Shown: positions 1 to 5,531 of the stretch, in pieces
How positions within the stretch are numbered: the first letter of the stretch is position 1
How the letters are laid out: each line of letters starts with the position of its first letter
Source of the DNA: Kiloniellaceae bacterium
Lineage (GTDB): Bacteria > Pseudomonadota > Alphaproteobacteria > Kiloniellales > Kiloniellaceae
Reading direction: 5' to 3'
Assembly: GCA_021776145.1 (NCBI GenBank)
Contig: JAJFGM010000426.1
Span: 1-5,792, forward strand
Length of the DNA stretch: 5,792 bases
The notes under the pieces: generated by a model
The model's input: only the letters and a program-made list of their open reading frames with translations
The model's database searches: none
Told to the model about the DNA's origin: nothing
Position numbers and translations under genes: made by a program

Positions 1-182
1 GACAAGCAGTGCAACGCCCCCAGAGGGGCGAGTGGCCCCACCGAAGGCCGCGATCTTTCACCCGCCCGCAGCGTTGCGGGTTGCTTGTGGTGGTTGACAC
101 CACCGCGCAACCCGCGCCTTGCCGGCGGGTGAAATCTTCGCGGTGAAACAGCCATAATCTTTGTGGAGAGCCACTAGCGCAA
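1..182 (-). repeat. Structured dispersed repeat, left copy (inverted relative to the copy at 5532-5725)
   Basis: The reverse complement of this stretch aligns over its whole length with 5532-5725, starting at TTGCgCTAGTGGCTC (182 down to 168) and continuing to the window edge, so the copy may extend beyond position 1. It is strongly self-complementary. An 11-bp perfect stem pairs 56-66 with 124-134, extended past a small internal loop by CCGCGA/TCGCGG (48-53 with 138-143). Inside it GCGGGTTGC (76-84) pairs with GCAACCCGC (107-115), and GTGGTG (87-92) pairs with CACCAC (98-103). A separate hairpin, CGCCCC-CAGA-GGGGCG, lies at 15-30. It begins about 40 bp after the stop codon of the SDR gene. 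No coding sequence is supported here. The repeat relationship is seen directly; its function is unknown. It could be a MITE or REP-like element, or a 3'-end RNA structure. Confidence 0.88.
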
Positions 183-223
183 ATGCCAGGGACACAATAT
201 CTTCGTCGCTGTCGGGTTGGCTG

Positions 224-982
224 TTACGGCAGCCCGGCGCGTTGCCGCAACTCGGGATCGTGTATCGACAGTTCGCGGCCGTTGAGATCGGCCGCCGCCT
301 TGCCGCACAGCCAAACTATGACCTGGGCCGGCACCGCCGGGTGGGCATGCTCCTCCTTGCGCATCTGGCTGACTGGATTGATGCCCGAGGCGCGGATGAC
401 CTCCTGCATGCGGGTGTCGGCCGTACCCGGACTGAAGCCATAGACCCGGACGCCACTACCATCGGTCTCCAGGGCTGCTTGCTGGGTCAGCATGGCCGCC
501 CCGGCCTTGGCGGCACAGTAGGCGCCCCAGCCCTCCAGCGGCCTGTGGGCGGCACCGGAGCTGATATTGACCACCACGCCTTGGCTGCGCCGCAACTCCG
601 GCAGCGCGGCCCGCAGGCCGTGATAGACACCCAATAGATTGACGGCGACAGCATCACGCCAGGCATCGGGATCGGATTGCTCGAGCGTGGCGATCGGCTC
701 GGCCACGCCGGCGTTGTTGATCAGGATATCGAGGCCGCCGAATCGCGCCTTGGCCAGCGCCGCCGCCGCCGCCATGGACTCGTAACGCGCGACATCGCAG
801 ACGACGGATTCGGCTTGACCGCCGGCCGCCTTGATCGATTCGGCTACGGCTTCGATTTCACTGGCCGAGCGGGCGGCCAAAACGACCTTTGCGCCCGCTT
901 CCGCGAATTTGCGAGCCACCGCCTCGCCAATGCCACGGCCAGCGCCGGTGACAAGCGCCACCTTCCCCTTCAGATCACTCAT
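224..982 (-). CDS. SDR-family NAD(P)-dependent oxidoreductase (FabG-like)
   Basis: This 252-residue protein is a classical short-chain dehydrogenase/reductase, which oxidises or reduces a hydroxyl or carbonyl group using NAD(P)(H) in the cytoplasm. The Rossmann cofactor motif TGAGRGIG is at residues 12-19, an acidic D63-V64 follows, NNAG is at 89-92, and the catalytic set is N115, S142, Y155 and K159 (YCAAK). A PG pair at 185-186 closes the cofactor site. The length is normal for the classical SDR family. The reading frame stays open far upstream, but the start at 982 is preferred: the N-terminus MSDLKGKVALVTG is typical and a GGGAGA ribosome-binding site (987-992) sits about 5 nt upstream. 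It is divergent from pyrE, with 156 bp between them. The substrate cannot be inferred; the C-terminal part (EHAHPAVPAQ, about 211-220) resembles uncharacterised SDRs rather than FabG. All catalytic residues are present. Confidence 0.93.
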   Translation of the reverse strand: MSDLKGKVALVTGAGRGIGEAVARKFAEAGAKVVLAARSASEIEAVAESIKAAGGQAESVVCDVARYESMAAAAALAKARFGGLDILINNAGVAEPIATLEQSDPDAWRDAVAVNLLGVYHGLRAALPELRRSQGVVVNISSGAAHRPLEGWGAYCAAKAGAAMLTQQAALETDGSGVRVYGFSPGTADTRMQEVIRASGINPVSQMRKEEHAHPAVPAQVIVWLCGKAAADLNGRELSIHDPELRQRAGLP

Positions 983-1070
983 TTTATCTCCCGGTTTCGC
1001 GATTGCGATCACCGGCGGCCACTTGATCGCGCGACCGCCGGATCGAGAGCAAACACAGGAATTGAGATAT

Positions 1071-1099
1071 TTGCCAAGGTTCCGGTTTGCCGATATGAC
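1071..1099 (+). promoter_or_regulatory. Candidate sigma-70-type promoter for pyrE-tam
   Basis: TTGCCA (1071-1076, five of six matches to TTGACA) is followed after 17 bp by TATGAC (1094-1099, four of six matches to TATAAT). It is in the divergent intergenic region, and transcription would start about 33 nt before the pyrE ATG. The spacing is ideal, but the call is from consensus alone. No comparable promoter was recognised for the SDR gene on the opposite strand. Confidence 0.4.
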
Positions 1100-1138
1100 A
1101 AGATAGGTTCGACCCACCAGTAGAAAAGACCGCGCCGC

Positions 1139-1843
1139 ATGACCGCACTCGAGGAGATCGGCGAGACCGCCCGCCTTACCGCCCAAATTCTCCTGGAGAT
1201 CGATGCCGTTCTCTTTCGCCCGGACGAGCCCTTCATCTTCACCTCGGGCCGCGCCAGCCCAGTCTATGTCGACTGTCGAAAGATCATCTCTTTTCCGCGC
1301 GCCCGCGCCAGGCTGATGGATCTCGGCTGCGATCTTATCAAGCACGAAACCGGTTTCGAGGCACACGACGTCATCGCCGGCGGCGAAACCGCAGGTATTC
1401 CCTTCGCCGCCTGGATCGCCGAACGCTTGGCACTGCCGATGGTCTATGTACGCAAAAAGCCGAAGGGATTCGGCCGCAACGCCCGCATCGAAGGCACCTT
1501 TCCAGAAGGCGCGCGCGTCTTGCTGGTCGAGGATCTGGCCACCGACGGTGGCTCGAAACTGAGTTTCGTCAATGCCCTGCGCGAAGCCGGAGCGACTGTG
1601 GCGCATAGCTTCGTTATCTTCCACTACGGGATTTTCCCCGCCGGAATCGCCGCCCTCGAGGCCGAAGGCGTCAAGCTGCACGCCCTGGCGACCTGGTGGG
1701 ACGCCTTGGCGGTGGCCGAGGCGGAAGGCTATCTGCCAGGCAACGGCGCGGCACAGGTACGCGCCTTCCTGGAAGACCCCGAAGGCTGGTCGGCGGCCAA
1801 CGGCGGCAAGACCGGCGCGGATATCGCAGCGCAGGGGTCATGA
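1139..1843 (+). CDS. pyrE: Orotate phosphoribosyltransferase (PyrE)
   Basis: PyrE joins orotate to PRPP to make orotidine 5'-monophosphate, the fifth step of de novo pyrimidine synthesis, in the cytoplasm. The PRPP-binding signature is clear: [13 protein letters not shown] at residues 127-139, with the acidic pair E131-D132 followed by [16 protein letters not shown] (35-45) is the conserved N-terminal orotate-site segment. The catalytic loop region reads [11 protein letters not shown] (104-114), a basic loop in place of the DHGEGG loop of enterobacterial enzymes; I believe this is usual for alphaproteobacterial PyrE. At 234 residues it is slightly longer than the E. coli protein (about 213). 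The ATG at 1139 is the first start in frame with the conserved N-terminus, and only a weak purine-rich tract (TAGAAAAG) precedes it. The stop overlaps the tam start (ATGA), which points to co-transcription and translational coupling. Confidence 0.95.
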   Translation: MTALEEIGETARLTAQILLEIDAVLFRPDEPFIFTSGRASPVYVDCRKIISFPRARARLMDLGCDLIKHETGFEAHDVIAGGETAGIPFAAWIAERLALPMVYVRKKPKGFGRNARIEGTFPEGARVLLVEDLATDGGSKLSFVNALREAGATVAHSFVIFHYGIFPAGIAALEAEGVKLHALATWWDALAVAEAEGYLPGNGAAQVRAFLEDPEGWSAANGGKTGADIAAQGS

Positions 1844-2616
1844 CGGCTTCGGTATCTTGGGACCCGGAACGCTACCTTGCCTTCGAAAGCGAACGCCTGC
1901 GTCCCGCCCTTGACCTGCTGGCGCGCATCCCACTGGCAAACCCGCGCGAAATCGCCGACCTCGGCTGCGGTGCCGGCAACGTCAGCGCCTATTTGTTGCG
2001 GCGCTTTCCCGATGCCCACATCACCGGCGTCGATTCCTCGGCCGAGATGTTGGCGCAAGCGGCGGCGACGCTGCCGGACGCGACGTGGCTGAAGTCCGAT
2101 ATCGCCACCTGGGAACCCGAAGCACGGCCCGACCTGATCTATTCCAATGCCGCCCTGCACTGGATTCCCAACCACGCCGAACAGTTTCCGCGATTGCTCG
2201 ATAGGCTCGCCCGCAACGGCGTCCTGGCGGTTCAAATGCCGCAGAGCAGGCACGGCATCTGGCGCGACACCCTGCGCGTGGTGGCGGCGGAGGGCCCCTG
2301 GGCCGGAGCACTGAGTTCCGTGATCGGGCCGGGCAACGTCCTCAGCGCCAGCGAATACTACCGCCTGCTGTCGCCAAGGGCGCGCCGCCTCGATATCTGG
2401 GAGAGCGAGTATCTGCATAACCTGCAGGGCGACGACCCGGTCGCCGCCTGGACCCAGGGCGCCGGCCTGCGCCCGGCCCTGGCCGCGCTCGATGCCAAGA
2501 CAGGCGCCGCCTTTTACGAAGCCTATCGGCTGCGCTTGCGACAGGCCTACATGCCGGAAGTCGACGGCCGCACCCTCTTTCCCTTCCGCCGCCTTTTTGT
2601 CGTCGCCGGGCTCTAA
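1840..2616 (+). CDS. tam: Trans-aconitate 2-methyltransferase (Tam)
   Basis: Tam is a class I SAM-dependent methyltransferase that methyl-esterifies trans-aconitate, a spontaneous by-product of cis-aconitate that inhibits aconitase. The 258-residue product (E. coli Tam is about 252) starts [19 protein letters not shown], the family's typical opening. The SAM motif I is ADLGCGAGN (39-47), the acidic end of beta-2 is GVDSS (63-67), followed by SDI (86-88), [12 protein letters not shown] (97-108) and GVLAVQMP (127-134). These match the Tam pattern (the E. coli counterparts read DLIFANASLQW and GVLAVQMP). The frame is open further upstream, but the ATG at 1840 overlapping the pyrE stop gives the correct N-terminus and has AGGGG close upstream (1833-1837). 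Assignment to Tam rather than a generic methyltransferase rests on end-to-end resemblance recalled from the family, not on a search. Confidence 0.9.
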   Translation: MTASVSWDPERYLAFESERLRPALDLLARIPLANPREIADLGCGAGNVSAYLLRRFPDAHITGVDSSAEMLAQAAATLPDATWLKSDIATWEPEARPDLIYSNAALHWIPNHAEQFPRLLDRLARNGVLAVQMPQSRHGIWRDTLRVVAAEGPWAGALSSVIGPGNVLSASEYYRLLSPRARRLDIWESEYLHNLQGDDPVAAWTQGAGLRPALAALDAKTGAAFYEAYRLRLRQAYMPEVDGRTLFPFRRLFVVAGL

Positions 2617-2739
2617 CCCGCGTTGAAGTGCAGGCAAGATCCGGTTCGGCCAGCGCCCCGCTCCGCCGTTCAAATCTTCGTCAGAACACCAAACAGGACT
2701 TTGCCCAAGCCTCCCAAATTATATATGTAAAATTGGATA

Positions 2740-2797
2740 CTTGGCGCCAGCGACAGATTCTCCGCAATTTACGAGCGGTGGCTGAACTGGCGCCCAA
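2740..2797. promoter_or_regulatory. Inverted repeat upstream of yceI, possible operator
   Basis: CTTGGCGCCAG (2740-2750) and CTGGCGCCCAA (2787-2797) are inverted copies with a one-base bulge, 36 bp apart. Each is also nearly palindromic around GGCGCC. They lie between the tam stop and the yceI start, downstream of an AT-rich patch (2717-2735, TTATATATG) that is the only plausible -10 region here; TTGCCC at 2701-2706 with TATGTA at 2724-2729 would be a weak 17-bp-spaced promoter. A dimeric regulator site or part of an RNA hairpin are both possible. The remainder of this 207-bp spacer shows nothing else recognisable. Confidence 0.25.
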
Positions 2798-2823
2798 TAC
2801 GCGAACTATTTGGGAAGCTTGAA

Positions 2824-3426
2824 ATGAAACAAACGATGCGCTCGGCGATCCTAGCGGCATTTGCGATGATCACTTTCGGCGCCACGGCGCAGGCGGAAAG
2901 CTATCAATTCGATCCCGGTCACACAGAAGTTCGCTTCTACTACAATCATGCGGGCTTCACCGAGCAGTCGGGACAATGGAAAATCGTCAAGGGTTCCGTG
3001 GACTTCGACCCCGACGACATCGCAGGAACCAAGGTGTCGGTGACAATTGACGCCAAAAGCGTCGATACCGGTGTTTCGGCCCTCGACGACCATCTCAGGA
3101 CCGCCGATTTCTTCGAGGTCGAGACCTATCCGGAAATCACTTTCGTTTCCACCGGCGTGCAGCAGGTCGGAATCGAATCCATTCGTCTGACCGGTGACTT
3201 GACGATCAAGGACAAGACGGCGTCGGTCACCCTGGATGTGACGCTCAACCATCAAGGCGAGCATCCCATGGCGCAATTTTTCGAGTATTACGAAGGCGAA
3301 TGGGTCGCCGTCGAGGCGCAGGGCGATTTGTTGCGCAGCACCTACGACGTCGGTTTCGGCGCACCGATTACCAGCGATCATGTCCGCCTGGAGATCTCGG
3401 CCGAAATGAAGGCCGGCGGCTGGTAA
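2824..3426 (+). CDS. yceI: YceI-family periplasmic protein
   Basis: YceI proteins have a lipocalin-like beta-barrel that binds a polyisoprenoid chain; the E. coli protein is periplasmic and induced by base and osmotic stress. This 200-residue product has a standard Sec signal peptide: basic start (MKQTMR), hydrophobic core (about 7-20) and an AQA cleavage site after A24. The mature part opens ESYQFDPGHTEVRFYYNHAG and contains the family's DHLRTADFFEVETYPEITF block (about 89-107), TGDLTIKDKTASVTLDVTL (about 123-141) and the C-terminal beta strands ending in VRLEISAEM. GGGAAG (2812-2817) is a good ribosome-binding site 6 nt before the ATG. It is followed 78 bp later by a cytochrome b561 gene, a partnership also seen as yceI-yceJ in E. 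coli. The exact ligand and role in this organism are unknown. Confidence 0.94.
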   Translation: MKQTMRSAILAAFAMITFGATAQAESYQFDPGHTEVRFYYNHAGFTEQSGQWKIVKGSVDFDPDDIAGTKVSVTIDAKSVDTGVSALDDHLRTADFFEVETYPEITFVSTGVQQVGIESIRLTGDLTIKDKTASVTLDVTLNHQGEHPMAQFFEYYEGEWVAVEAQGDLLRSTYDVGFGAPITSDHVRLEISAEMKAGGW

Positions 3427-3504
3427 CGTCTTTTCGTAGTCGTCTCGCGGGCGACAGCCGGCCATGACCCGACGCACGAACCGGGTCTGCGAGAACCGCA
3501 CCCA

Positions 3505-4077
3505 ATGATCTGGAACAGCGAGCAAAACTGGGGGTGGATCAGCCGTGTCCTGCATTGGGGCATGGCCGTTCTCATCGTCTTCATGCTCGGCCTGGGCGCC
3601 TATGCGGCCAACTTCGTGGACGACATTCGCGACCAGTTCGAGTTGACGCAGCTGCACAAAAGCTGGGGTTTCGTCGTCTTTTGCCTGGCGTTACTGCGAG
3701 TTGCCTGGCGCTTAATCAATCGCCAGGCACCAACACCGCCAGCGGCCGCGCGGGCAATCGAGAGAGCGGCAGCGCGCTGGGCGCACCTCGCACTTTACCT
3801 CTTCATGATTGCCATGCCCCTGTCGGGCTGGCTGATGGCCTCCGCCTCGCCGCTACAGGATCGCTTCGGCGTCAAGAACAAGGTCTTCGGGTGGTTCACC
3901 CTCTACGACCCCTTCAGGCCCGGCAGCGAGCAACTGACCGAGATTCTCGGCCAGTTCCACTTCTGGTGCGCGGTCGCCCTCACCGTCGTCCTGTTGGCCC
4001 ACCTCGGCGCCGCGCTCATGCACCATTTTGTCAAGCGCGACGACGTCCTTCGCCGGATGACCTTCGGCCGTTCGTGA
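3505..4077 (+). CDS. Cytochrome b561 (CybB/YceJ-type, four-helix di-haem membrane protein)
   Basis: This 190-residue inner-membrane protein has four predicted helices at about residues 13-35, 52-72, 92-112 and 151-173. Candidate haem-ligating histidines are in the places expected for bacterial cytochrome b561: H17 (RVLHW), H51 (QLHKSWG), H152 (QFHFW) and H166 (LLAHLGAALMHH). The helix-3 motif MIAMPLSGWLMASAS (about 101-115) is highly typical. The family passes electrons through the membrane to or from the quinone pool; E. coli CybB oxidises superoxide. The start at 3505 keeps the first helix and H17 intact, but its ribosome-binding site is poor (GAGAA at about 3490-3494), so translation may depend on coupling to yceI 78 bp upstream. 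The electron donor and acceptor cannot be read from sequence. It is the last gene before the mobile-element cluster, with the dispersed repeat starting about 17 bp after its stop. Confidence 0.92.
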   Translation: MIWNSEQNWGWISRVLHWGMAVLIVFMLGLGAYAANFVDDIRDQFELTQLHKSWGFVVFCLALLRVAWRLINRQAPTPPAAARAIERAAARWAHLALYLFMIAMPLSGWLMASASPLQDRFGVKNKVFGWFTLYDPFRPGSEQLTEILGQFHFWCAVALTVVLLAHLGAALMHHFVKRDDVLRRMTFGRS

Positions 4078-4093
4078 AGTCCAGGCCGCCGCG

Positions 4094-4102
4094 TTGCTCT
4101 AG
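4094..4102 (+). repeat. 5' remnant of the right dispersed-repeat copy, cut off by the TIR element
   Basis: TTGCtCTAG here matches TTGCgCTAG at the corresponding edge of the left copy (182 down to 174). The rest of this copy resumes at 5532, after the TIR-bounded insertion. The match is short, so it supports an insertion inside the repeat only modestly. Confidence 0.5.
4099..4102. repeat. Target-site duplication CTAG, left
   Basis: CTAG sits immediately outside the left terminal inverted repeat and recurs immediately outside the right one (5532-5535). Because CTAG is palindromic it could partly be counted as inverted repeat; a TA duplication with a 1-bp longer repeat on each side is equally compatible. 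Confidence 0.65.
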
Positions 4103-4132
4103 GGCCTGTTGAGATTCAGGTTACGGCCTCGG
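4103..4132 (+). repeat. Left terminal inverted repeat of the outer element
   Basis: This is 30 bp long and matches the reverse complement of 5502-5531 at 28 positions, the first 20 being identical. The mismatches are at positions 21 (A/G) and 25 (C/T). Similarity drops to background beyond position 30. Confidence 0.9.
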
Positions 4133-4134
4133 TT

Positions 4135-4148
4135 CGAGTCAAATTGGC
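4135..4148 (+). repeat. Direct repeat marking the 3' (RE) boundary of the IS110 element
   Basis: CGAGTCAAATTGGC here resembles CGGGTCAATTGGGC at 5376-5389 in the same orientation. The pair brackets the transposase gene and its upstream non-coding region. The IS110 junctions probably lie within these motifs, at or near the CAA/TTGG step, but the exact crossover bases cannot be fixed by eye. Confidence 0.5.
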
Positions 4149-4164
4149 TCGCAGCAAGCAACCA

Positions 4165-5124
4165 TTAGATGGCGGTTTCAGTTTTGACCCACGGTGTGCC
4201 TCTTGCGACGACGGCGTTGACCATGACGAGTAGCTTGCGCGCGCAGGCGATGAGGGCTTGTTTGTGAGTTTTCTCGTTTTCAATGAGGCGCTGGTAGAGC
4301 GCGATCAGGTGTGGGTTCCAGCGATAGGCGGCTGGGAATGCGGCGGCGTAGAGGGCCTTTCGGACTCTGCCACGACCGCCGGCGATGCGGCGTTGTCCTT
4401 TGAAACGGCCGCTGTCGTGATCGTAAGGGGCGAGGCCGGCCAGGGCGGCGACCTGCTCGCGGGTCAAGCGGCCGAGTTCGGGCATGCGGATCAAGAGGGT
4501 CAGGGCGGTCGGCAGGCCGATGCCCTGGACGCTTTCGATCAGGCTGTAGCGCCGCGCCAGGTCTTTATGGCTCTTGACGGCTCGAAGCAGCCGAGCGCGC
4601 TCAGCCGTGATGATCCCGGTCAAGCGCTTGATTTCGTCCTTGATAAAGCCGCGCTGCTCGGCCCGCTGGACACTCTCCAGGCGGGTCTTCCAGCGTGCCG
4701 TGTCCTCGATGAGCTGATCGACCAAGGTGAGTGCCTCGGCAAGGTCCTGGAGGCGCGGATCGGGTACCTCACGGGTTTTCTCACAATAGGCCGCGCAGGT
4801 GGCGATCAGGGCTGCGTCGATGCGATCGTTCTTGGCCCGCTGCAGTTTGAAGCCGGCGAAGCAGTGGACCTGCTTGGGCTGGAACACGATGACTTGGACG
4901 TTGGCCAGTCGCAGCGCTGCTGTCACAGCCCTTTCGTAGCCGCCACTGGCCTCGATACCGATGCGCTTAACCTTGCGCTCGCCCAGCCACTCCACCAACT
5001 GCCTATGTCCGGTGGCGTCGTTGGCCACTTCCAAAAGGTCGTTGGAGCCATGAATGGCGATGTCCAGCTTGTCTTTGCCGGTATCGATCCCGGCAGCCTT
5101 TCGGTTATACTTCTTCATCTTCAT
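4165..5124 (-). CDS. IS110-family transposase (DEDD/bridge-RNA recombinase)
   Basis: This 319-residue recombinase has an N-terminal RuvC-like DEDD domain: D14 (AGIDTGKDKLD), E58 (IGIEASGGYER), D100 and D103 (AKNDRIDA). A helical, probably coiled-coil region covers about residues 125-190. The C-terminal Tnp_20 domain begins at about ESVQGIGLPTALTLLIRMPE (197-216) and contains LAGLAPYDHDSGRFKGQRRI (about 228-247) with the likely catalytic serine S238, then RKALYAAA. All expected residues are present and the frame is uninterrupted, so the enzyme may be active. An in-frame ATG exists at 5151 (328 residues), but the start at 5124 is preferred because AAGGAAGGG (5128-5136) lies just upstream and the protein then begins MKMKKYNRKAAGID, as family members do. 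The enzyme excises and inserts the element under guidance of a bridge RNA. Confidence 0.95.
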   Translation of the reverse strand: MKMKKYNRKAAGIDTGKDKLDIAIHGSNDLLEVANDATGHRQLVEWLGERKVKRIGIEASGGYERAVTAALRLANVQVIVFQPKQVHCFAGFKLQRAKNDRIDAALIATCAAYCEKTREVPDPRLQDLAEALTLVDQLIEDTARWKTRLESVQRAEQRGFIKDEIKRLTGIITAERARLLRAVKSHKDLARRYSLIESVQGIGLPTALTLLIRMPELGRLTREQVAALAGLAPYDHDSGRFKGQRRIAGGRGRVRKALYAAAFPAAYRWNPHLIALYQRLIENEKTHKQALIACARKLLVMVNAVVARGTPWVKTETAI

Positions 5125-5239
5125 TGGCCCTTCCTTGTGAATGCGAACCATCGTGTTCAGGCAACCATCCGGGTCTGTGAAGAACCGAACGCGATCTTGC
5201 TTACTGATAGCCCTTGCGGCTCAGGAGCGAACGATCCGA

Positions 5240-5366
5240 CGCTCGGCGCCTCCTCCGGGGCGGCCACCCCGGAGGAGGTAGTCTTCATGGATATCTCATC
5301 ATCGCGGGATTCGCTGATACAAGGAGCGAGAAGGAAGGACATGCTGAGCATATTCGACGCCGAGCG
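5240..5366 (-). ncRNA. Candidate IS110 bridge RNA (structured core)
   Basis: Read on the minus strand, CGCTCGGCG (5366-5358) pairs perfectly with CGCCGAGCG (5248-5240), closing a domain of about 127 nt. Inside, next to the closing stem, is a perfect 12-bp hairpin, CCTCCTCCGGGG with CCCCGGAGGAGG, loop TGGCCG (5278-5249). Further 5' are ATGC-TCA-GCAT (about 5351-5341) and TCGCT-(9 nt)-AGCGA (about 5329-5311). The domain lies between the putative element end and the transposase start, in the same direction, exactly where IS110-group elements encode the bridge RNA (about 177 nt in IS621). The full transcript probably starts further upstream, near or across the element end. I could not identify target- or donor-guide segments matching the flanks, so this is a positional and structural call. 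Confidence 0.5.
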
Positions 5367-5375
5367 ACGCGGCTG

Positions 5376-5389
5376 CGGGTCAATTGGGC
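5376..5389 (+). repeat. Direct repeat marking the 5' (LE) boundary of the IS110 element
   Basis: CGGGTCAATTGGGC is the partner of CGAGTCAAATTGGC at 4135-4148. It lies about 250 bp upstream of the transposase start and directly abuts CGAACC (5390-5395), the complement of GGTTCG (4131-4136) at the other end. Confidence 0.5.
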
Positions 5390-5412
5390 CGAACCCCTTC
5401 GGGGCGGGGCGT

Positions 5413-5492
5413 ATTATTGCCAGGGCCGCGTCGCGCGCGGCTTGTGGGGGGCCCACCCCACGGCGCCACGCGCTCCTTGCCCTGGCAAAAAT
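5413..5492. repeat. Large imperfect stem-loop in the outer (MITE-like) element
   Basis: ATTATTGCCAGGGC (5413-5426) pairs with GCCCTGGCAAAAAT (5479-5492) at 13 of 14 positions. The loop contains GTGGGG (5444-5449) pairing with CCCCAC (5456-5461), so the whole piece can form a branched or elongated hairpin. A small CCCC-TTC-GGGG hairpin (5394-5404) lies just before it. No coding sequence is credible. Internal secondary structure next to terminal inverted repeats is common in MITEs. Confidence 0.6.
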
Positions 5493-5501
5493 CCGCCTCC
5501 G

Positions 5502-5531
5502 CCGAGACCGCAACCTGAATCTCAACAGGCC
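5502..5531 (-). repeat. Right terminal inverted repeat of the outer element
   Basis: This is the inverted partner of 4103-4132, identical over the outermost 20 bp and 28 of 30 overall. Confidence 0.9.

Larger units (their letters stand above)
4141..5383 (-). mobile_element. IS110-family insertion sequence (approximate ends)
   Basis: An intact IS110-family transposase gene (4165-5124, minus) is followed by only about 20-25 bp of element and preceded by about 260 bp of structured non-coding DNA. That layout is the one of the IS110 group, whose non-coding left end carries the bridge RNA, and not of the IS1111 group, where the non-coding part is downstream. The ends are placed at the direct repeats 4135-4148 and 5376-5389. 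Joining the flanks at this point restores GGTTCG and CGAACC as symmetric arms around CAATTG, which supports the placement to within a few bases. IS110 elements move through a circular double-stranded intermediate using a DEDD RuvC-like domain and a catalytic serine. Confidence 0.7.
4103..5531. mobile_element. TIR-bounded transposable unit (MITE-like) carrying a nested IS110 element
   Basis: The unit is bounded by GGCCTGTTGAGATTCAGGTT (4103-4122) and its perfect reverse complement (5512-5531). With the next ten bases the inverted repeats match at 28 of 30 positions. CTAG flanks both ends. Long terminal inverted repeats plus a short YTAR- or TA-like duplication are typical of DDE transposases (for example IS5- or IS630-type elements), but no DDE transposase is encoded. 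The only gene is an IS110-family transposase, whose family normally lacks such ends. I infer a non-autonomous element of about 190 bp, mobilised in trans, that was later hit by IS110. The alternative is a single 1,429-bp IS110-type element with unusual ends. Confidence 0.75.

Noticed and set aside
983..1681. Long upstream extension of the SDR reading frame on the minus strand (485-residue frame).
   Set aside because: It runs antisense through the first three quarters of pyrE and has no ribosome-binding site. The SDR fold begins at the GTG-free, well-placed ATG at 982 with GGGAGA upstream.
1729..2673. Open frame of 314 codons on the minus strand opposite tam.
   Set aside because: It is a GC-rich shadow of tam with no recognisable domain; tam has full methyltransferase motifs.
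2628..2822. Small ORF of 64 codons in the tam-yceI spacer.
   Set aside because: There is no recognisable product and no ribosome-binding site. It covers the AT-rich promoter-like patch and the inverted repeats, so it is more likely non-coding.
3466..3487. GACCCG/CGGGTC hairpin between yceI and the cytochrome gene as a terminator.
   Set aside because: It is only a 6-bp stem with a 10-nt loop and no T-tract, and the two genes are probably co-transcribed.
2851..3657. Open frame of 268 codons on the minus strand opposite yceI.
   Set aside because: It is antisense to a clear YceI protein with a signal peptide and runs into the cytochrome gene.
3534..4112. Second plus-strand frame overlapping the cytochrome b561 gene.
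   Set aside because: The product is arginine- and proline-rich out-of-frame sequence; the real frame has four helices and the haem histidines.
5157..5525. Minus-strand ORF of 122 codons upstream of the transposase.
   Set aside because: Its low-complexity arginine-rich sequence spans the 12-bp hairpin, the MITE stem-loop and the TIR, so it is better explained as structured non-coding DNA.
4103..5531. IS1111-group assignment of the insertion sequence.
   Set aside because: IS1111-group elements have their long non-coding region downstream of the transposase and sub-terminal inverted repeats. Here the long non-coding region is upstream, as in the IS110 group.
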